Of a DNA stretch of 64,000 nt, positions 44,701-52,945 are shown in pieces. A program made the translations under genes and the position numbers. Position 1 is the first letter of the stretch; the number at the start of each line of letters is the position of its first letter. Source of the DNA: Nocardioides ochotonae (lineage in GTDB: Bacteria > Actinomycetota > Actinomycetes > Propionibacteriales > Nocardioidaceae); contig NZ_CP061769.1 of NCBI RefSeq assembly GCF_011420305.2, positions 372,001 to 436,000 of the forward strand, in the 5' to 3' direction. The notes under the pieces are model-generated. The model had not been told where the DNA came from, made no database searches, and saw only the letters and a list, made by a program, of their open reading frames with translations.

Positions 44701-45504
44701 ATGTCGCAGACCGCGATCCTCGGTGCCGGCGTCATGGGGGAGACCCTGCTGTCGGGCCTCGTCCGTGCCGGTCGCCGTGTCGACCAGCTCCTCGTCGGCG
44801 AGAAGCGCGAGGAGCGCGCCCGCGAGCTCGAGGAGCGCTACGGCGTCTCGGTCGTGGGCAACCGCGAGGCGGTCCGCGAGGCCAGCACCGTCGCGCTCGT
44901 GGTGAAGCCGCAGGACATGGGCGACGTGCTCGCCGAGATCGCCCCCGACCTGCGCCCCGGCCAGCTGCTGGTCTCGCTGGCCGCCGGCATCACCACGGCG
45001 TACATCGAGGAGCGGGTGCCCGAGGGCGTCGCGGTCGTGCGGGTCATGCCCAACACCCCGGCGCTGGTCGATGAGGGCATGTCGGCGATCTCGCCCGGCT
45101 CGCACTGCACCGAGGACCAGCTCCTCGAGGCCGAGAGCCTGATGGCCTCGGTGGGCCAGGTGCTGCGGATCCCCGAGAAGCAGCAGGACGCCGTCACCGC
45201 GATCTCCGGCTCCGGCCCGGCGTACATCTTCTTCGTCGTGGAGTCGATGATCGAGGCGGGCGTCCACCTCGGTCTCCCGCGCGCGACCGCGACCCAGCTG
45301 GCGATCCAGACCGTCGTGGGCTCCGGGAAGATGCTGCGCGAGACCGGCACCCACCCCGCCGTGCTGCGCGAGCAGGTCACCTCCCCGGCCGGCACCACGG
45401 CCGCCGCCCTGCGCGAGCTCGAGGTGCACAAGGTCCGCGCGGCGTTCCTCGCCGCCATGGAGGCCGCCCGCGACCGCTCGCGCGCCCTCGCCGCCGGCGA
45501 CTGA
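44701..45504 (+). CDS. proC: Pyrroline-5-carboxylate reductase
   Basis: A 267-residue NADPH-dependent enzyme for the last step of proline synthesis. The Rossmann motif ILGAGVMGETLLSGL starts at residue 6; VVKPQDM, VRVMPNTPALVDEGMSA and ITAISGSGPAYIFFVVESM are family blocks. Upstream is proline dehydrogenase, so synthesis and breakdown of proline are encoded side by side. The ATG follows a weak purine-rich ribosome-binding sequence. Confidence 0.96.
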   Translation: MSQTAILGAGVMGETLLSGLVRAGRRVDQLLVGEKREERARELEERYGVSVVGNREAVREASTVALVVKPQDMGDVLAEIAPDLRPGQLLVSLAAGITTAYIEERVPEGVAVVRVMPNTPALVDEGMSAISPGSHCTEDQLLEAESLMASVGQVLRIPEKQQDAVTAISGSGPAYIFFVVESMIEAGVHLGLPRATATQLAIQTVVGSGKMLRETGTHPAVLREQVTSPAGTTAAALRELEVHKVRAAFLAAMEAARDRSRALAAGD

Positions 45505-45516
45505 CCCCTCGCCGAG

Positions 45517-45537
45517 TCGGCGCCAAAGGCGCGCCGA
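45517..45537. terminator. Imperfect hairpin after proC
   Basis: TCGGCGCC-AAA-GGCGCGCCGA forms a stem with one bulged base, 13 bases after the proC stop. Confidence 0.35.
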
Positions 45538-45592
45538 GCCGGTTCCCGTGAGGTGGATCATGGGCCGCCGAGCAGCGATCGGCGTCACGCGG

Positions 45593-45598
45593 TAGCGT
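45593..45598 (+). promoter_or_regulatory. Predicted leaderless -10 box of the AcuC-like gene
   Basis: TAGCGT ends six bases before the ATG at 45605. Confidence 0.5.
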
Positions 45599-45604
45599 CC
45601 CCGC

Positions 45605-46786
45605 ATGTCCACCTGCGAGGGGCCGGCGACGGTCGTCTACGACCCGGTCCTGACCGGCTACGACTTCGGTCCGCACCACCCGATGTCGCCGCTGCGGGTC
45701 GACCTCACGATGCGCCTCGCCCGCGACCTCGGCGTGCTCGACGGCGTGCGCCTGGTGCCGGCCGAGGTGGCGACCGAGGACCAGCTGGTCACCGTCCACG
45801 ACCCGCGCCTGATCGAGGCGGTCATGCGGGCCGGGACCACCGCCGCCCCCGACGCGCTGCGCGGCGTCGGCACCGAGGACAACCCGATCTTCCGGCACAT
45901 GCACCAGGCCTCCGCCCACGTCGTGGGCGCGAGCCTCGAGGCGTTCCGGCAGGTGTGGAGCGGGGAGTCGCTGCACGCGGCCAACATCGCCGGCGGCCTG
46001 CACCACGCGATGCCCGACCGGGCCAGCGGCTTCTGCATCTACAACGACATCGCGGTCGGTATCCGCTCGCTGCTCGACGCGGGGGCCGAGCGGGTCGCCT
46101 ACGTCGACGTCGACGTGCACCACGGCGACGGCGTGGAGCGGATCTTCTGGGACGACCCGCGCGTGCTCACGATCTCGCTGCACGAGACCGGGCAGATGCT
46201 CTTCCCCGGCACCGGCTTCCCCCAGGACCTCGGCGGTCCCGAGGCGCAGGGGAGCGCGGTCAACGTCGCCCTCCCGCCCGGTACGTCGGACGCCGGGTGG
46301 CTGCGCGCCTTCCATGCGGTGGTCCCGCCGCTGCTGCAGGCCTTCGACCCGGAGGTGCTGGTGACCCAGCACGGCTGCGACTCCCACGCCGACGACCCGC
46401 TCGCGCACATGATGCTGAGCATCGACGGGCAGCGCGCGGCCTACCTGGCGCTGCACGACCTCGCCCACGAGGTCGCCGACGGGCGCTGGGTCGCCGTGGG
46501 TGGTGGCGGCTACGCGGTCGTCGACGTGGTGCCTCGCGCCTGGACCCACCTGCTCTCGATCGTCGCGGGCAACCCGGTCGACCCCGAGCGCGAGACCTCG
46601 GATGCCTGGCGCGAGCACGTCCGGGAGGTGCTCGACCTCTCCGCGCCGTACCGCATGACCGACGGGCGTACGCCGGCCTACCGCGACTGGAGCGGGGGCT
46701 ACGACCCCGACACCTGGCTGGACCGGGCGATCCACGCCACCCGCCTCGAGGCGTTCCCCCTGCACGGCCTCGACCCGATGCCCTGA
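45605..46786 (+). CDS. AcuC-like zinc deacetylase (histone deacetylase superfamily)
   Basis: A 393-residue enzyme predicted to remove acyl groups from lysines, for example from acetyl-CoA synthetase. GGLHHAMPDRASGFCIYNDIA, YVDVDVHHGDGVE (zinc-binding Asp and His), HETGQMLFPGTG and VGGGGYAVVDVVPRAW are the class I HDAC-like core motifs. No matching acetyltransferase or acetyl-CoA synthetase gene is adjacent. The first residues VVYDPVLTGYDFGPHHPMSP match AcuC N-termini. Confidence 0.9.
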   Translation: MSTCEGPATVVYDPVLTGYDFGPHHPMSPLRVDLTMRLARDLGVLDGVRLVPAEVATEDQLVTVHDPRLIEAVMRAGTTAAPDALRGVGTEDNPIFRHMHQASAHVVGASLEAFRQVWSGESLHAANIAGGLHHAMPDRASGFCIYNDIAVGIRSLLDAGAERVAYVDVDVHHGDGVERIFWDDPRVLTISLHETGQMLFPGTGFPQDLGGPEAQGSAVNVALPPGTSDAGWLRAFHAVVPPLLQAFDPEVLVTQHGCDSHADDPLAHMMLSIDGQRAAYLALHDLAHEVADGRWVAVGGGGYAVVDVVPRAWTHLLSIVAGNPVDPERETSDAWREHVREVLDLSAPYRMTDGRTPAYRDWSGGYDPDTWLDRAIHATRLEAFPLHGLDPMP

Positions 46787-46847
46787 GGGCGCGGACCGTC
46801 TCTCCGTAGGCGGCGTAGGGTGGGTCGACGGGGACCATGCAAGCCGA

Positions 46848-46863
46848 CACGCCGTGTGGCGTG
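46848..46863. terminator. Hairpin downstream of the AcuC-like gene
   Basis: CACGCC-GTGT-GGCGTG forms a six-pair stem with a four-base loop. An unusually A/T-rich run (CTAATTTCACC) follows, so termination here is plausible. Confidence 0.5.
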
Positions 46864-46982
46864 CCTAATTTCACCTCTACTCTTCCCCACGAGTCACTTC
46901 TGCCCCTATCCTCACGCTTACGTGGCCGTGTCATCACCGGTGGGGAAGCCGGTGGCGCGCCGCAGAGAAAGAACGGTGCTCG

Positions 46983-47189
46983 ATGGCAGCCAACTCCCGG
47001 GGGGACATCTCCGAGGCGAAGTTCCTGACCGTGGCCGAGGTCGCAGCGATGATGCGGGTCTCGAAGATGACGGTCTACCGCTTGGTGCACAACGGCGACC
47101 TCCCGGCGGTGCGGGTGGGCCGCTCGTTCCGGGTCCGCGAAGAGGACGCCGACGAGTACATCCGCCGCAGCTTCTACGACGCGGGCTGA
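46983..47189 (+). CDS. Excisionase-family MerR-like HTH protein (Rv0500A-like)
   Basis: A 68-residue DNA-binding protein. FLTVAEVAAMMRVSKMTVYRLVHNGDLPAVRVGRSFRVREEDADEYI is one compact winged helix-turn-helix of the excisionase/HTH_17 type. Despite the family name it is a chromosomal regulator, in the same position as Rv0500A of M. tuberculosis (after proC, before bS22). Its targets cannot be read from the sequence. The 196-bp gap upstream holds a terminator-like hairpin and a possible TATCCT -10 box (46907-46912). Confidence 0.88.
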   Translation: MAANSRGDISEAKFLTVAEVAAMMRVSKMTVYRLVHNGDLPAVRVGRSFRVREEDADEYIRRSFYDAG

Positions 47190-47214
47190 GACGCCGGACG
47201 CCGTGGTCTCGCCG

Positions 47215-47233
47215 CCGGAACGACGTGTTCCGG
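47215..47233. terminator. Hairpin between the HTH gene and bS22
   Basis: CCGGAAC (47215-47221) pairs with GTTCCGG (47227-47233) over a five-base loop, 26 bases after the HTH stop codon. Confidence 0.55.
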
Positions 47234-47242
47234 GGGCCTGGA

Positions 47243-47272
47243 TTCTGACCTCCACCAGCGGGCCGTTAGGCT
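47243..47272 (+). promoter_or_regulatory. Possible promoter of the bS22 gene
   Basis: TTCTGA (47243-47248) and TAGGCT (47267-47272) are separated by 18 bases. A transcript would start about 50 bases before the bS22 GTG. Confidence 0.35.
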
Positions 47273-47330
47273 AGCCCGGTCCTCCGGGCGCTGTGCTCGA
47301 GTGGCCTGATCGGCTTTTGAAAGGTATCCC

Positions 47331-47432
47331 GTGGGTTCTGTCATCAAGAAGCGGCGCAAGCGTATGGCCAAGAAGAAGCACCGCAAGCTGCTCAAGAAGA
47401 CGCGCGTCCAGCGCCGCAAGCTCGGTAAGTAG
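47331..47432 (+). CDS. Small ribosomal subunit protein bS22 (AURKAIP1/COX24-like)
   Basis: A 33-residue, extremely basic peptide, GTG start to TAG: it reads [19 protein letters not shown] and continues [14 protein letters not shown]. The [20 protein letters not shown] core is characteristic of actinobacterial bS22, a small-subunit ribosomal protein absent from E. coli. GAAAGG lies six bases before the start. Gene order (HTH protein, bS22, epimerase) matches Rv0500A-Rv0500B-Rv0501. It is easily missed because of its size. Confidence 0.93.
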   Translation: MGSVIKKRRKRMAKKKHRKLLKKTRVQRRKLGK

Positions 47433-47454
47433 CCCCTCCCGGGGGACGGTCGGC

Positions 47455-48480
47455 ATGAGCACCGGGAGCGTCGTCCTCGTCACCGGGGTCTCCCGTGACC
47501 TCGGCCGGACGTTCGCGCGCTCCCTCGCCGCCGACCCCTCCGTGGAGCGGGTGATCGGCGTCGATGTCGTGCCGCCTCGCGGCGACATCGGCGACGTCTC
47601 GTTCGTGCGGGCCGACATCCGCAATCCGGTGATCGCCAAGGTGATCGCCAAGGAGGATGTCGACACCGTCGTCCACATGAGCATCATCTCCACGCCCGGC
47701 TCCGCCGGCGGGCGCGGGACGATGAAGGAGCTCAACGTCATCGGCACGATGCAGCTGCTGGCTGCGTGCCAGAAGGCGCCGAGCCTCCGCTCGCTCGTGG
47801 TGAAGTCGACGACGACCGTCTACGGCGCCAGCAGCCGCGACCCCGCGATGTTCACCGAGGACATGGGGCCGCGTCGCGCGCCCCGCTCGGGCTACGCCAA
47901 GGACGTCGCGGAGATCGAGAGCTACGTCCGCGGCTTCGGCCGTCGGCGCTCCGACGTGCGGGTGACGCTGCTGCGCGCCGCCAACGTGATCGGCCCGCAG
48001 GTGCGCAGCCCGATCAGCTCCTACTTCCGGCTGCCGGTGATCCCGACGGTGCTCGGGCACGACGCGCGCATGCAGTTCCTCCACGAGGAGGACCTCTACG
48101 CGGTGCTGCGTCACGCCGTGCTCGCCGACGTCGCCGGCACGTTCAACGTCGCCGGCTCCGGCATCCTCATGCTCTCCCAGGCGGTACGCCGCCTGCGCCG
48201 CCCCTGGCTGCCGCTGCCCGGAATCGCCGTCGGCAACCTCGGCTCCACGCTCCGCTCGGCGGGCCTGGCCGACTTCTCACCCGAGCAGCTCGGGTTCCTC
48301 ACCTACGGACGCGGGGTCGACACGACCCGGATGCGCGAGGTGCTCGGCTTCACCCCGGCCCACACGACCCACGAGGCGTTCGCCGACTTCATCGCCTCCA
48401 TGCCCCCGCCCGCGGCGTACGCCGAGCGCGGCCTGCGCGCTGCGGAGCGCCAGCTCATCGGAGGTGACGTCCATGGGTGA
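47455..48480 (+). CDS. Atypical NAD-dependent epimerase/dehydratase (Rv0501-like)
   Basis: A 341-residue extended short-chain dehydrogenase-like protein. The nucleotide-binding loop reads VTGVSRDLGRTFA, a variant of GxxGxxG. The expected YxxxK catalytic pair is not intact: Tyr147 is followed by AKDV, with Val at 151 where Lys is normal. STTTVYGASSRDP resembles GalE-type enzymes. It may bind NAD without normal epimerase activity. It overlaps the acyltransferase gene by eight bases; GGGGGA lies eight bases before the ATG. Confidence 0.82.
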   Translation: MSTGSVVLVTGVSRDLGRTFARSLAADPSVERVIGVDVVPPRGDIGDVSFVRADIRNPVIAKVIAKEDVDTVVHMSIISTPGSAGGRGTMKELNVIGTMQLLAACQKAPSLRSLVVKSTTTVYGASSRDPAMFTEDMGPRRAPRSGYAKDVAEIESYVRGFGRRRSDVRVTLLRAANVIGPQVRSPISSYFRLPVIPTVLGHDARMQFLHEEDLYAVLRHAVLADVAGTFNVAGSGILMLSQAVRRLRRPWLPLPGIAVGNLGSTLRSAGLADFSPEQLGFLTYGRGVDTTRMREVLGFTPAHTTHEAFADFIASMPPPAAYAERGLRAAERQLIGGDVHG

Positions 48481-49606
48481 CGCCGAGATCATCCCGATCG
48501 GCACTCGTGGCCGACCCGGTCGTGGCACCGGGCGTTCGGCGTCGTCGGCCGCCCGCAGTCTGCGCGGTGACGGCGCGGCGCCCGACCAGGCGTCCGCGCG
48601 CCGGCCCGCGGCCAAGAAGGGCTCCACCCGCCCCGCGGCCGGCCACGTCGAGGAGCCCGCGGCGGCCGCCGTACGCCCCGCGGTGCGGACCTCGGAGCGC
48701 CATCCGCTCGGCGGGATCCCGGTCAGCGACTGGCTGGCCGCCTTCCAGGTCGGCGCCCGCGAGGTCTTCGGCGAGGAGTGGGAGCCCCAGCTGGCCCGCT
48801 TCCTGGCCTTCCTGCGCCGCCGCGCGACGGGCGAGTACGTCGTCGACGAGTACGGCTTCGACCAGGAGGTGACCGAGCGCCTGGTCATGGCGGCGCTGCG
48901 CCCGCTCGCGCAGAAGTGGTTCCGCATCGAGGTCCGTGGGGTCGAGAACATCCCCGCCGAGGGCGGCGCGCTCGTGGTGTCCAATCACTCCGGCACCATC
49001 CCCGTCGACGGGCTGATGACGATGGTCTCGGTCCACGACCACACCGGGCGCTTCCTGCGCCCGCTCGGCGCGGACCTGGTCTTCCGGCTGCCCGGCGTCG
49101 GCACGCTCGCCCGCAAGGGCGGCGCCACCCTGGCCTGCAACGAGGACGCCGAGCGGATGCTGCGCGGCGGCGAGCTCGTCGCGGTGTGGCCCGAGGGCTT
49201 CAAGGGCATCGGCAAGCCGTTCTCGGAGCGCTACAAGCTCCAGCGCTTCGGCCGCGGGGGCTTCGTGGGCGCCGCGCTGCGCACCGGGGTGCCGATCGTG
49301 CCGCTCTCGGTCGTCGGCGCCGAGGAGATCTATCCGATGATCGCCAACCTGCCCTCGCTGGCGCGGCTGCTGGGCCTGCCGTACGTGCCGATCACCCCGC
49401 TGTTCCCCTGGCTCGGCCCGCTCGGCATGGTGCCGCTGCCCTCCAAGTGGCTGATGGAGTTCGGCGAGCCGATCCGCACCGACGACTTCGAGCCCGGCGC
49501 CGCGGAGGACCCGATGCTGGTCTTCAACGTGACCGACCAGGTCCGTGAGTCGATCCAGCAGACGCTGTACTCGCTGCTGATGCAGCGCGACTCCGTCTTC
49601 GGCTGA
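48473..49606 (+). CDS. PlsC-like lysophospholipid acyltransferase (Rv0502-like)
   Basis: A 377-residue acyltransferase. Residues 1-75 are a low-complexity basic extension; the catalytic domain follows. NHSGTIPVDG at 171-180 occupies the place of the usual HX4D motif, with six residues between His and Asp, as in the DGAT-like subfamily. WPEGFKGIGKPFSERYKLQRFGRGGF is the glycerol-phosphate-binding block. ATG 48473 has GGAGGT seven bases upstream. It probably acylates a lipid intermediate together with the overlapping epimerase-like protein, as in mycobacteria. Confidence 0.85.
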   Translation: MGDAEIIPIGTRGRPGRGTGRSASSAARSLRGDGAAPDQASARRPAAKKGSTRPAAGHVEEPAAAAVRPAVRTSERHPLGGIPVSDWLAAFQVGAREVFGEEWEPQLARFLAFLRRRATGEYVVDEYGFDQEVTERLVMAALRPLAQKWFRIEVRGVENIPAEGGALVVSNHSGTIPVDGLMTMVSVHDHTGRFLRPLGADLVFRLPGVGTLARKGGATLACNEDAERMLRGGELVAVWPEGFKGIGKPFSERYKLQRFGRGGFVGAALRTGVPIVPLSVVGAEEIYPMIANLPSLARLLGLPYVPITPLFPWLGPLGMVPLPSKWLMEFGEPIRTDDFEPGAAEDPMLVFNVTDQVRESIQQTLYSLLMQRDSVFG

Positions 49607-49646
49607 GGGCCCACCGGCTGCCGCTGCGCCGCCGTCCGGGAGCGGG

Positions 49647-50909
49647 TCAGGGGGCCTTGTCCTGGCCGGTGAGGCCGCCGAGCAGCGGCGAGGTCACCGC
49701 GTCGAGCAGCTCGCCGACACCGGCGAGCAGCTCGGGGACGACCGGGAGCGGATTGTCCTCGCCCCCGGTGAGGCCCTCGACCAGATTGCCGACAAGGCCC
49801 TTCTTCGGAGCCTTGGTGTCGCCGTCGCCCTTCGCGCTGCCGCCCCCGGTGCCGCCCCCGGTGCCGCCCGGCTCCGCCGCGGGCGGCCCGACCGTCCCGG
49901 GCAGGTCGCTGGGGATGTCGGTGGGCAGGACGGGCGCGAACGTCGTGGTCCCGGAGGCCTCGAGTCGGTCCCTCTCCCGCTCGGCCTCGCGGTCGTCCTC
50001 ACCGGGCGGTCGGGAGCCGGGCTCCGACGTCGGGGCGGTGGGGTCGAGGGGTCCCGCCGCCTGGGTGATGAGCCACTGGGGGATCTGGGTGAGGGTGTCG
50101 GGACACTCCGGGCAGGCCTGCTGCAGCGCCAGCTCGATGCCGAGCAGGACGTTGCCGGCGTCGACCAAGGAGTCCCGGGCGTCGTCGGGCACCAGGCCGG
50201 AGAGCTCATCGAGGGAGGACAGGCTCTCGGCGGTGAACGTCTGGAGGGTCTCCACCGCCGCGCGGTCGTCGTCGCCGCCGAGCAGCAGGCCCGAGGCCTC
50301 GCCGGCCTGGCTGCCGAAGTCGTCGAGCGTGGCGCGGATGGCCTCGCTGTCCTGGCGCTCGGGGTCCTCGCGGGCCAGCTCGGTCGCCTCGCCCAGCCGC
50401 GCCCGGGCGTTGCCCAGGAGCGTGGAGCCCTTCTGCTGGTCGCCCAGGCTGACGCCGGCGTGGGCGTTCTCGATCGCCCGCTTGATCGGGTAGAGCGCGT
50501 CGCCGGGCAGCGCCGACTGCGAGGCGACGGCCATCGAGGTGCTCGCGCCGACGATCGCGAACCCGCTGACGGCGATCGCGAGACGCCGCTCGCGGCCGGT
50601 ACGCCGGGGCGGGAGCGTCAGCCGGTCCTCGACGCTGTGCTGGACCTTGGGCTGGACCTTGGGCTGGACCTTGGGCTCGGTCGCCGGCTCCGCGGCCATC
50701 TCGGCGGCGGCGCTCATCAGCCGGTCCCGCAGCGCGGCGGCGAACTCCGGTCGGGGCTCGGGGGCGGGCACCGCGCGCAGGGCGCCGGCGAGCTCCAGCA
50801 GCTCGGCGTACCGCGCGTCCTCGGGGCGCAGCGGGGCCTCGCCCGGGGCGCGCTGCACGAGCGCGTCGAACTCCTCCGCGCGCCGCCGTGCCGCGAACAC
50901 CGGACTCAT
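49647..50909 (-). CDS. DUF5667 membrane protein, candidate anti-sigma factor RsbN
   Basis: A 420-residue protein with a single membrane helix (about 109-128) followed by the DUF5667 hallmark SQSALPGDALYPIKRAIE. The cytoplasmic N-terminal ~108 residues could bind a sigma factor; the long Gly/Pro-rich exterior would sense a signal. In Streptomyces the gene directly downstream of bldN is rsbN, encoding the anti-sigma factor of BldN, and this gene sits in the same place. A three-copy 12-bp repeat encodes VQPK units near residues 80-90. ATG 50909 has AGGA upstream. Confidence 0.75.
   Translation of the reverse strand: MSPVFAARRRAEEFDALVQRAPGEAPLRPEDARYAELLELAGALRAVPAPEPRPEFAAALRDRLMSAAAEMAAEPATEPKVQPKVQPKVQHSVEDRLTLPPRRTGRERRLAIAVSGFAIVGASTSMAVASQSALPGDALYPIKRAIENAHAGVSLGDQQKGSTLLGNARARLGEATELAREDPERQDSEAIRATLDDFGSQAGEASGLLLGGDDDRAAVETLQTFTAESLSSLDELSGLVPDDARDSLVDAGNVLLGIELALQQACPECPDTLTQIPQWLITQAAGPLDPTAPTSEPGSRPPGEDDREAERERDRLEASGTTTFAPVLPTDIPSDLPGTVGPPAAEPGGTGGGTGGGSAKGDGDTKAPKKGLVGNLVEGLTGGEDNPLPVVPELLAGVGELLDAVTSPLLGGLTGQDKAP
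50641..50676. repeat. Three tandem copies of a 12-bp unit in the rsbN-like gene
   Basis: TGGACCTTGGGC is repeated exactly three times. On the coding strand it encodes Lys-Val-Gln-Pro units just before the membrane helix. Copy number could vary between strains. Confidence 0.9.
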
Positions 50910-51060
50910 CGTCTCTGTCCTGTCGTCTCGTGCCACGCCGTGACCGGTGCTCGCACCGGACCCGACACCGTGGTCAACGACGCCACGCCCGACTGGGTTA
51001 CGCGCACCCGCCGGTCGCCCCCGGCGCGGGACGCGGGCGCGGGAGGGAGGCCGGCCGCGC

Positions 51061-51897
51061 TCATCGGATCCCCTCCGGCATCAGCTTGGCGAGGTTGCGC
51101 ACCCCGCGCAGCTGCAGCTGCTTGACCGCGCCGTCGCTGCGGCCGAGCACCGCCGCGGTCTCGGCGATGCTCATGCCCTGCAGGAAGCGCATCACCAGGC
51201 AGTCGCGCTGCTCGTCGGGCAGCCGGGTCAGCGCGCTGAGCAGCATCTCGTTGGTCAGGCTGGCCAGCACCGCCGACTCCGGGCCCTCGGTGACGTCGTC
51301 GTGCGTGCCCATGTCCTCGGTGGTGAGCTCGAGGCGGGTCCGGCTGGCCTTGAAGTGGTCGGTCGCCAGGTTGCGCGCGATCGTCATCAGCCAGGCGCCG
51401 AAGTCCTTGCCCTGCCAGCGGAAGCCCTTCATGCTCCGCAGCGCGCGGAAGAAGGTCTCCGAGGTGAGGTCCTCGGCCAGGGTGCTCGACCGGGTGCGGT
51501 AGTAGAGGAAGCGGTAGACCGCGAGGTGGTAGTGGTCGTAGAGCAGCCCGAACGCGTCGGCGTCGCCGCTGCGGGCCAGCTCCACCAGGGCGATCAGGCG
51601 CTGGCGCTCGGTCGCGGACTCCTCCGAGGAGGCGGCCAGGTCCGAGTCGTCGTGGTCCCCAGGACCCCCAGAACCAGGGCGGTCACCGGCGCCCCCGGCA
51701 GGGTGCGGCTCGTGCGGGCGGGAGGTGGCGGTGCCGCGAGCCCCGTCGTCGGCGACCGCGGCGAGCCGGCCGCCACCGGAGGCGGGGCCGGCGGGCAGGT
51801 GACCGGCGGGGAGGAGGTCGGGGGAGGTCAGGGCGTCGAGCAGCGCCCGGCGCAGGCGGTCGAGCCCGCGTGCGGTCCACTCCCCGTCCGGTGACAT
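51061..51897 (-). CDS. BldN-type ECF sigma factor with N-terminal extension
   Basis: A 278-residue sigma factor. Residues 1 to about 100 are a Pro/Gly/Ala-rich, acidic extension; sigma region 2 starts near 105 (LARSGDADAFGLLYDHY, LAEDLTSETFFRALRSMKGFRWQGKDFGAWL) and region 4 ends in RLPDEQRDCLVMRFLQGMSIAETAAVLGRSDGAVKQLQLRGVRNL. These blocks closely resemble Streptomyces BldN, which is also made as a pro-protein with an N-terminal extension of similar size. ATG follows a GGGAGGG ribosome-binding site. The downstream DUF5667 gene is the probable anti-sigma factor. Confidence 0.88.
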   Translation of the reverse strand: MSPDGEWTARGLDRLRRALLDALTSPDLLPAGHLPAGPASGGGRLAAVADDGARGTATSRPHEPHPAGGAGDRPGSGGPGDHDDSDLAASSEESATERQRLIALVELARSGDADAFGLLYDHYHLAVYRFLYYRTRSSTLAEDLTSETFFRALRSMKGFRWQGKDFGAWLMTIARNLATDHFKASRTRLELTTEDMGTHDDVTEGPESAVLASLTNEMLLSALTRLPDEQRDCLVMRFLQGMSIAETAAVLGRSDGAVKQLQLRGVRNLAKLMPEGIR

Positions 51898-51995
51898 GTG
51901 TCGCCCTCCCGTGGCTCTGTCCGAGCGTGGGGGATGTTACCCCCGACACACTCGGGGCGAAACCGTTCGCGGGCACCCGGCCTGCCGGGCGGGAG

Positions 51996-52877
51996 TCAGC
52001 GGCGGCGACGCAGCGCCACGCCGGCCGCGACGGTGCCCGTGGCCGCTCCCGCGACCGCACCGACGACGGCGCCGGCGCGGGCCGCCTTGCGACCGGTGCG
52101 GTAGTCGCGGACCCGCCAGCCCAGGGCGCGGGCGTGGGCGCGCAGTCGGGCGTCGGGGTTGATCGCGACCGGGTCCCCGACCAGGGAGAGCATGGGCAGG
52201 TCGTTGGCGGAGTCGGAGTACGCCGAGCACGCGGTCAGGTCGAGCCCCTCCCGCTCGGCCAGCGCGCGGACCGCCTCGGCCTTGGCCGGGCCGTGCAGCA
52301 GGTCGCCGACCAGGCGCCCGGTGTAGACACCGTTCTCGTGCTCGGCCACGGTGCCCATCGCGCCGGTCAACCCGAGGCGCCGCGCGATGACCTGGGCGAT
52401 CTCGATGGGGGCGGCGGTGACCAGCCAGACCCGCTGGCCCCGGTCGAGATGGAGCTGGGCGAGGGCCCGGGTCCCGGGCCAGATGCGGTGTGCCATCGCC
52501 TCGTCGAAGATGACCTCGGTGAGCTCCTCGAGCTCCTCGACGGTGTGCCCGGCGATGAAGGAGAGGGCCGAGGCGCGGGCCTCGGCGACGTGGTCGGGGT
52601 CCTCGACCCCCACCACGCGGAAGTACAGCTGCTTCCAGGCGGCCCCCGCGATCTCGCGGGTGGTGAAGAAGTCGCGACGGTGCAGCCCGCGTGCGAGGTG
52701 GAAGATGCTGGCCCCCTGCATCACGGTGTTGTCGACGTCGAAGAACGCCGCTCCCCGGGTGTCGGCGGGGGTGTGCAGGGCGGTCTCGACCTCGGCGATC
52801 GCCGCGGCGGCCTCGCCGGCCAGGCGGGAGCGCTGCCGGAGGTCCGGCAGGGTGCGTCGGGGAGCGTGCGGGGTCAC
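51996..52877 (-). CDS. HAD-IB family phosphatase (SerB-like)
   Basis: A 293-residue haloacid dehalogenase-type hydrolase. FFDVDNTV at 45-52 carries the nucleophile Asp47 and Asp49; VWLVTAAP is motif II and SDSANDLPML motif III. A hydrophobic Gly/Ala-rich helix and RRRR close the protein, suggesting membrane association. The class includes phosphoserine phosphatase and lysophosphatidate phosphatases; the substrate is open. It corresponds in position to Rv0505c (serB1). GTG 52877 is preceded by a TACATT -10 box. Confidence 0.85.
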   Translation of the reverse strand: MTPHAPRRTLPDLRQRSRLAGEAAAAIAEVETALHTPADTRGAAFFDVDNTVMQGASIFHLARGLHRRDFFTTREIAGAAWKQLYFRVVGVEDPDHVAEARASALSFIAGHTVEELEELTEVIFDEAMAHRIWPGTRALAQLHLDRGQRVWLVTAAPIEIAQVIARRLGLTGAMGTVAEHENGVYTGRLVGDLLHGPAKAEAVRALAEREGLDLTACSAYSDSANDLPMLSLVGDPVAINPDARLRAHARALGWRVRDYRTGRKAARAGAVVGAVAGAATGTVAAGVALRRRR

Positions 52878-52884
52878 GAGCCCC

Positions 52885-52890
52885 AATGTA
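52885..52890 (-). promoter_or_regulatory. Predicted leaderless -10 box of the HAD phosphatase gene
   Basis: TACATT on the minus strand ends seven bases before GTG at 52877. Confidence 0.5.
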
Positions 52891-52945
52891 GTGCGATCCG
52901 CGTCACGGGGGGACAGGCGCGAGGAGGTGTGGAAGTATCCCGCGC

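Noticed and set aside
46983..47189. Excisionase gene as evidence of a prophage or integrative element
   Set aside because: No integrase, attachment-site repeats or phage genes are nearby, and the gene lies in a conserved chromosomal order next to bS22.
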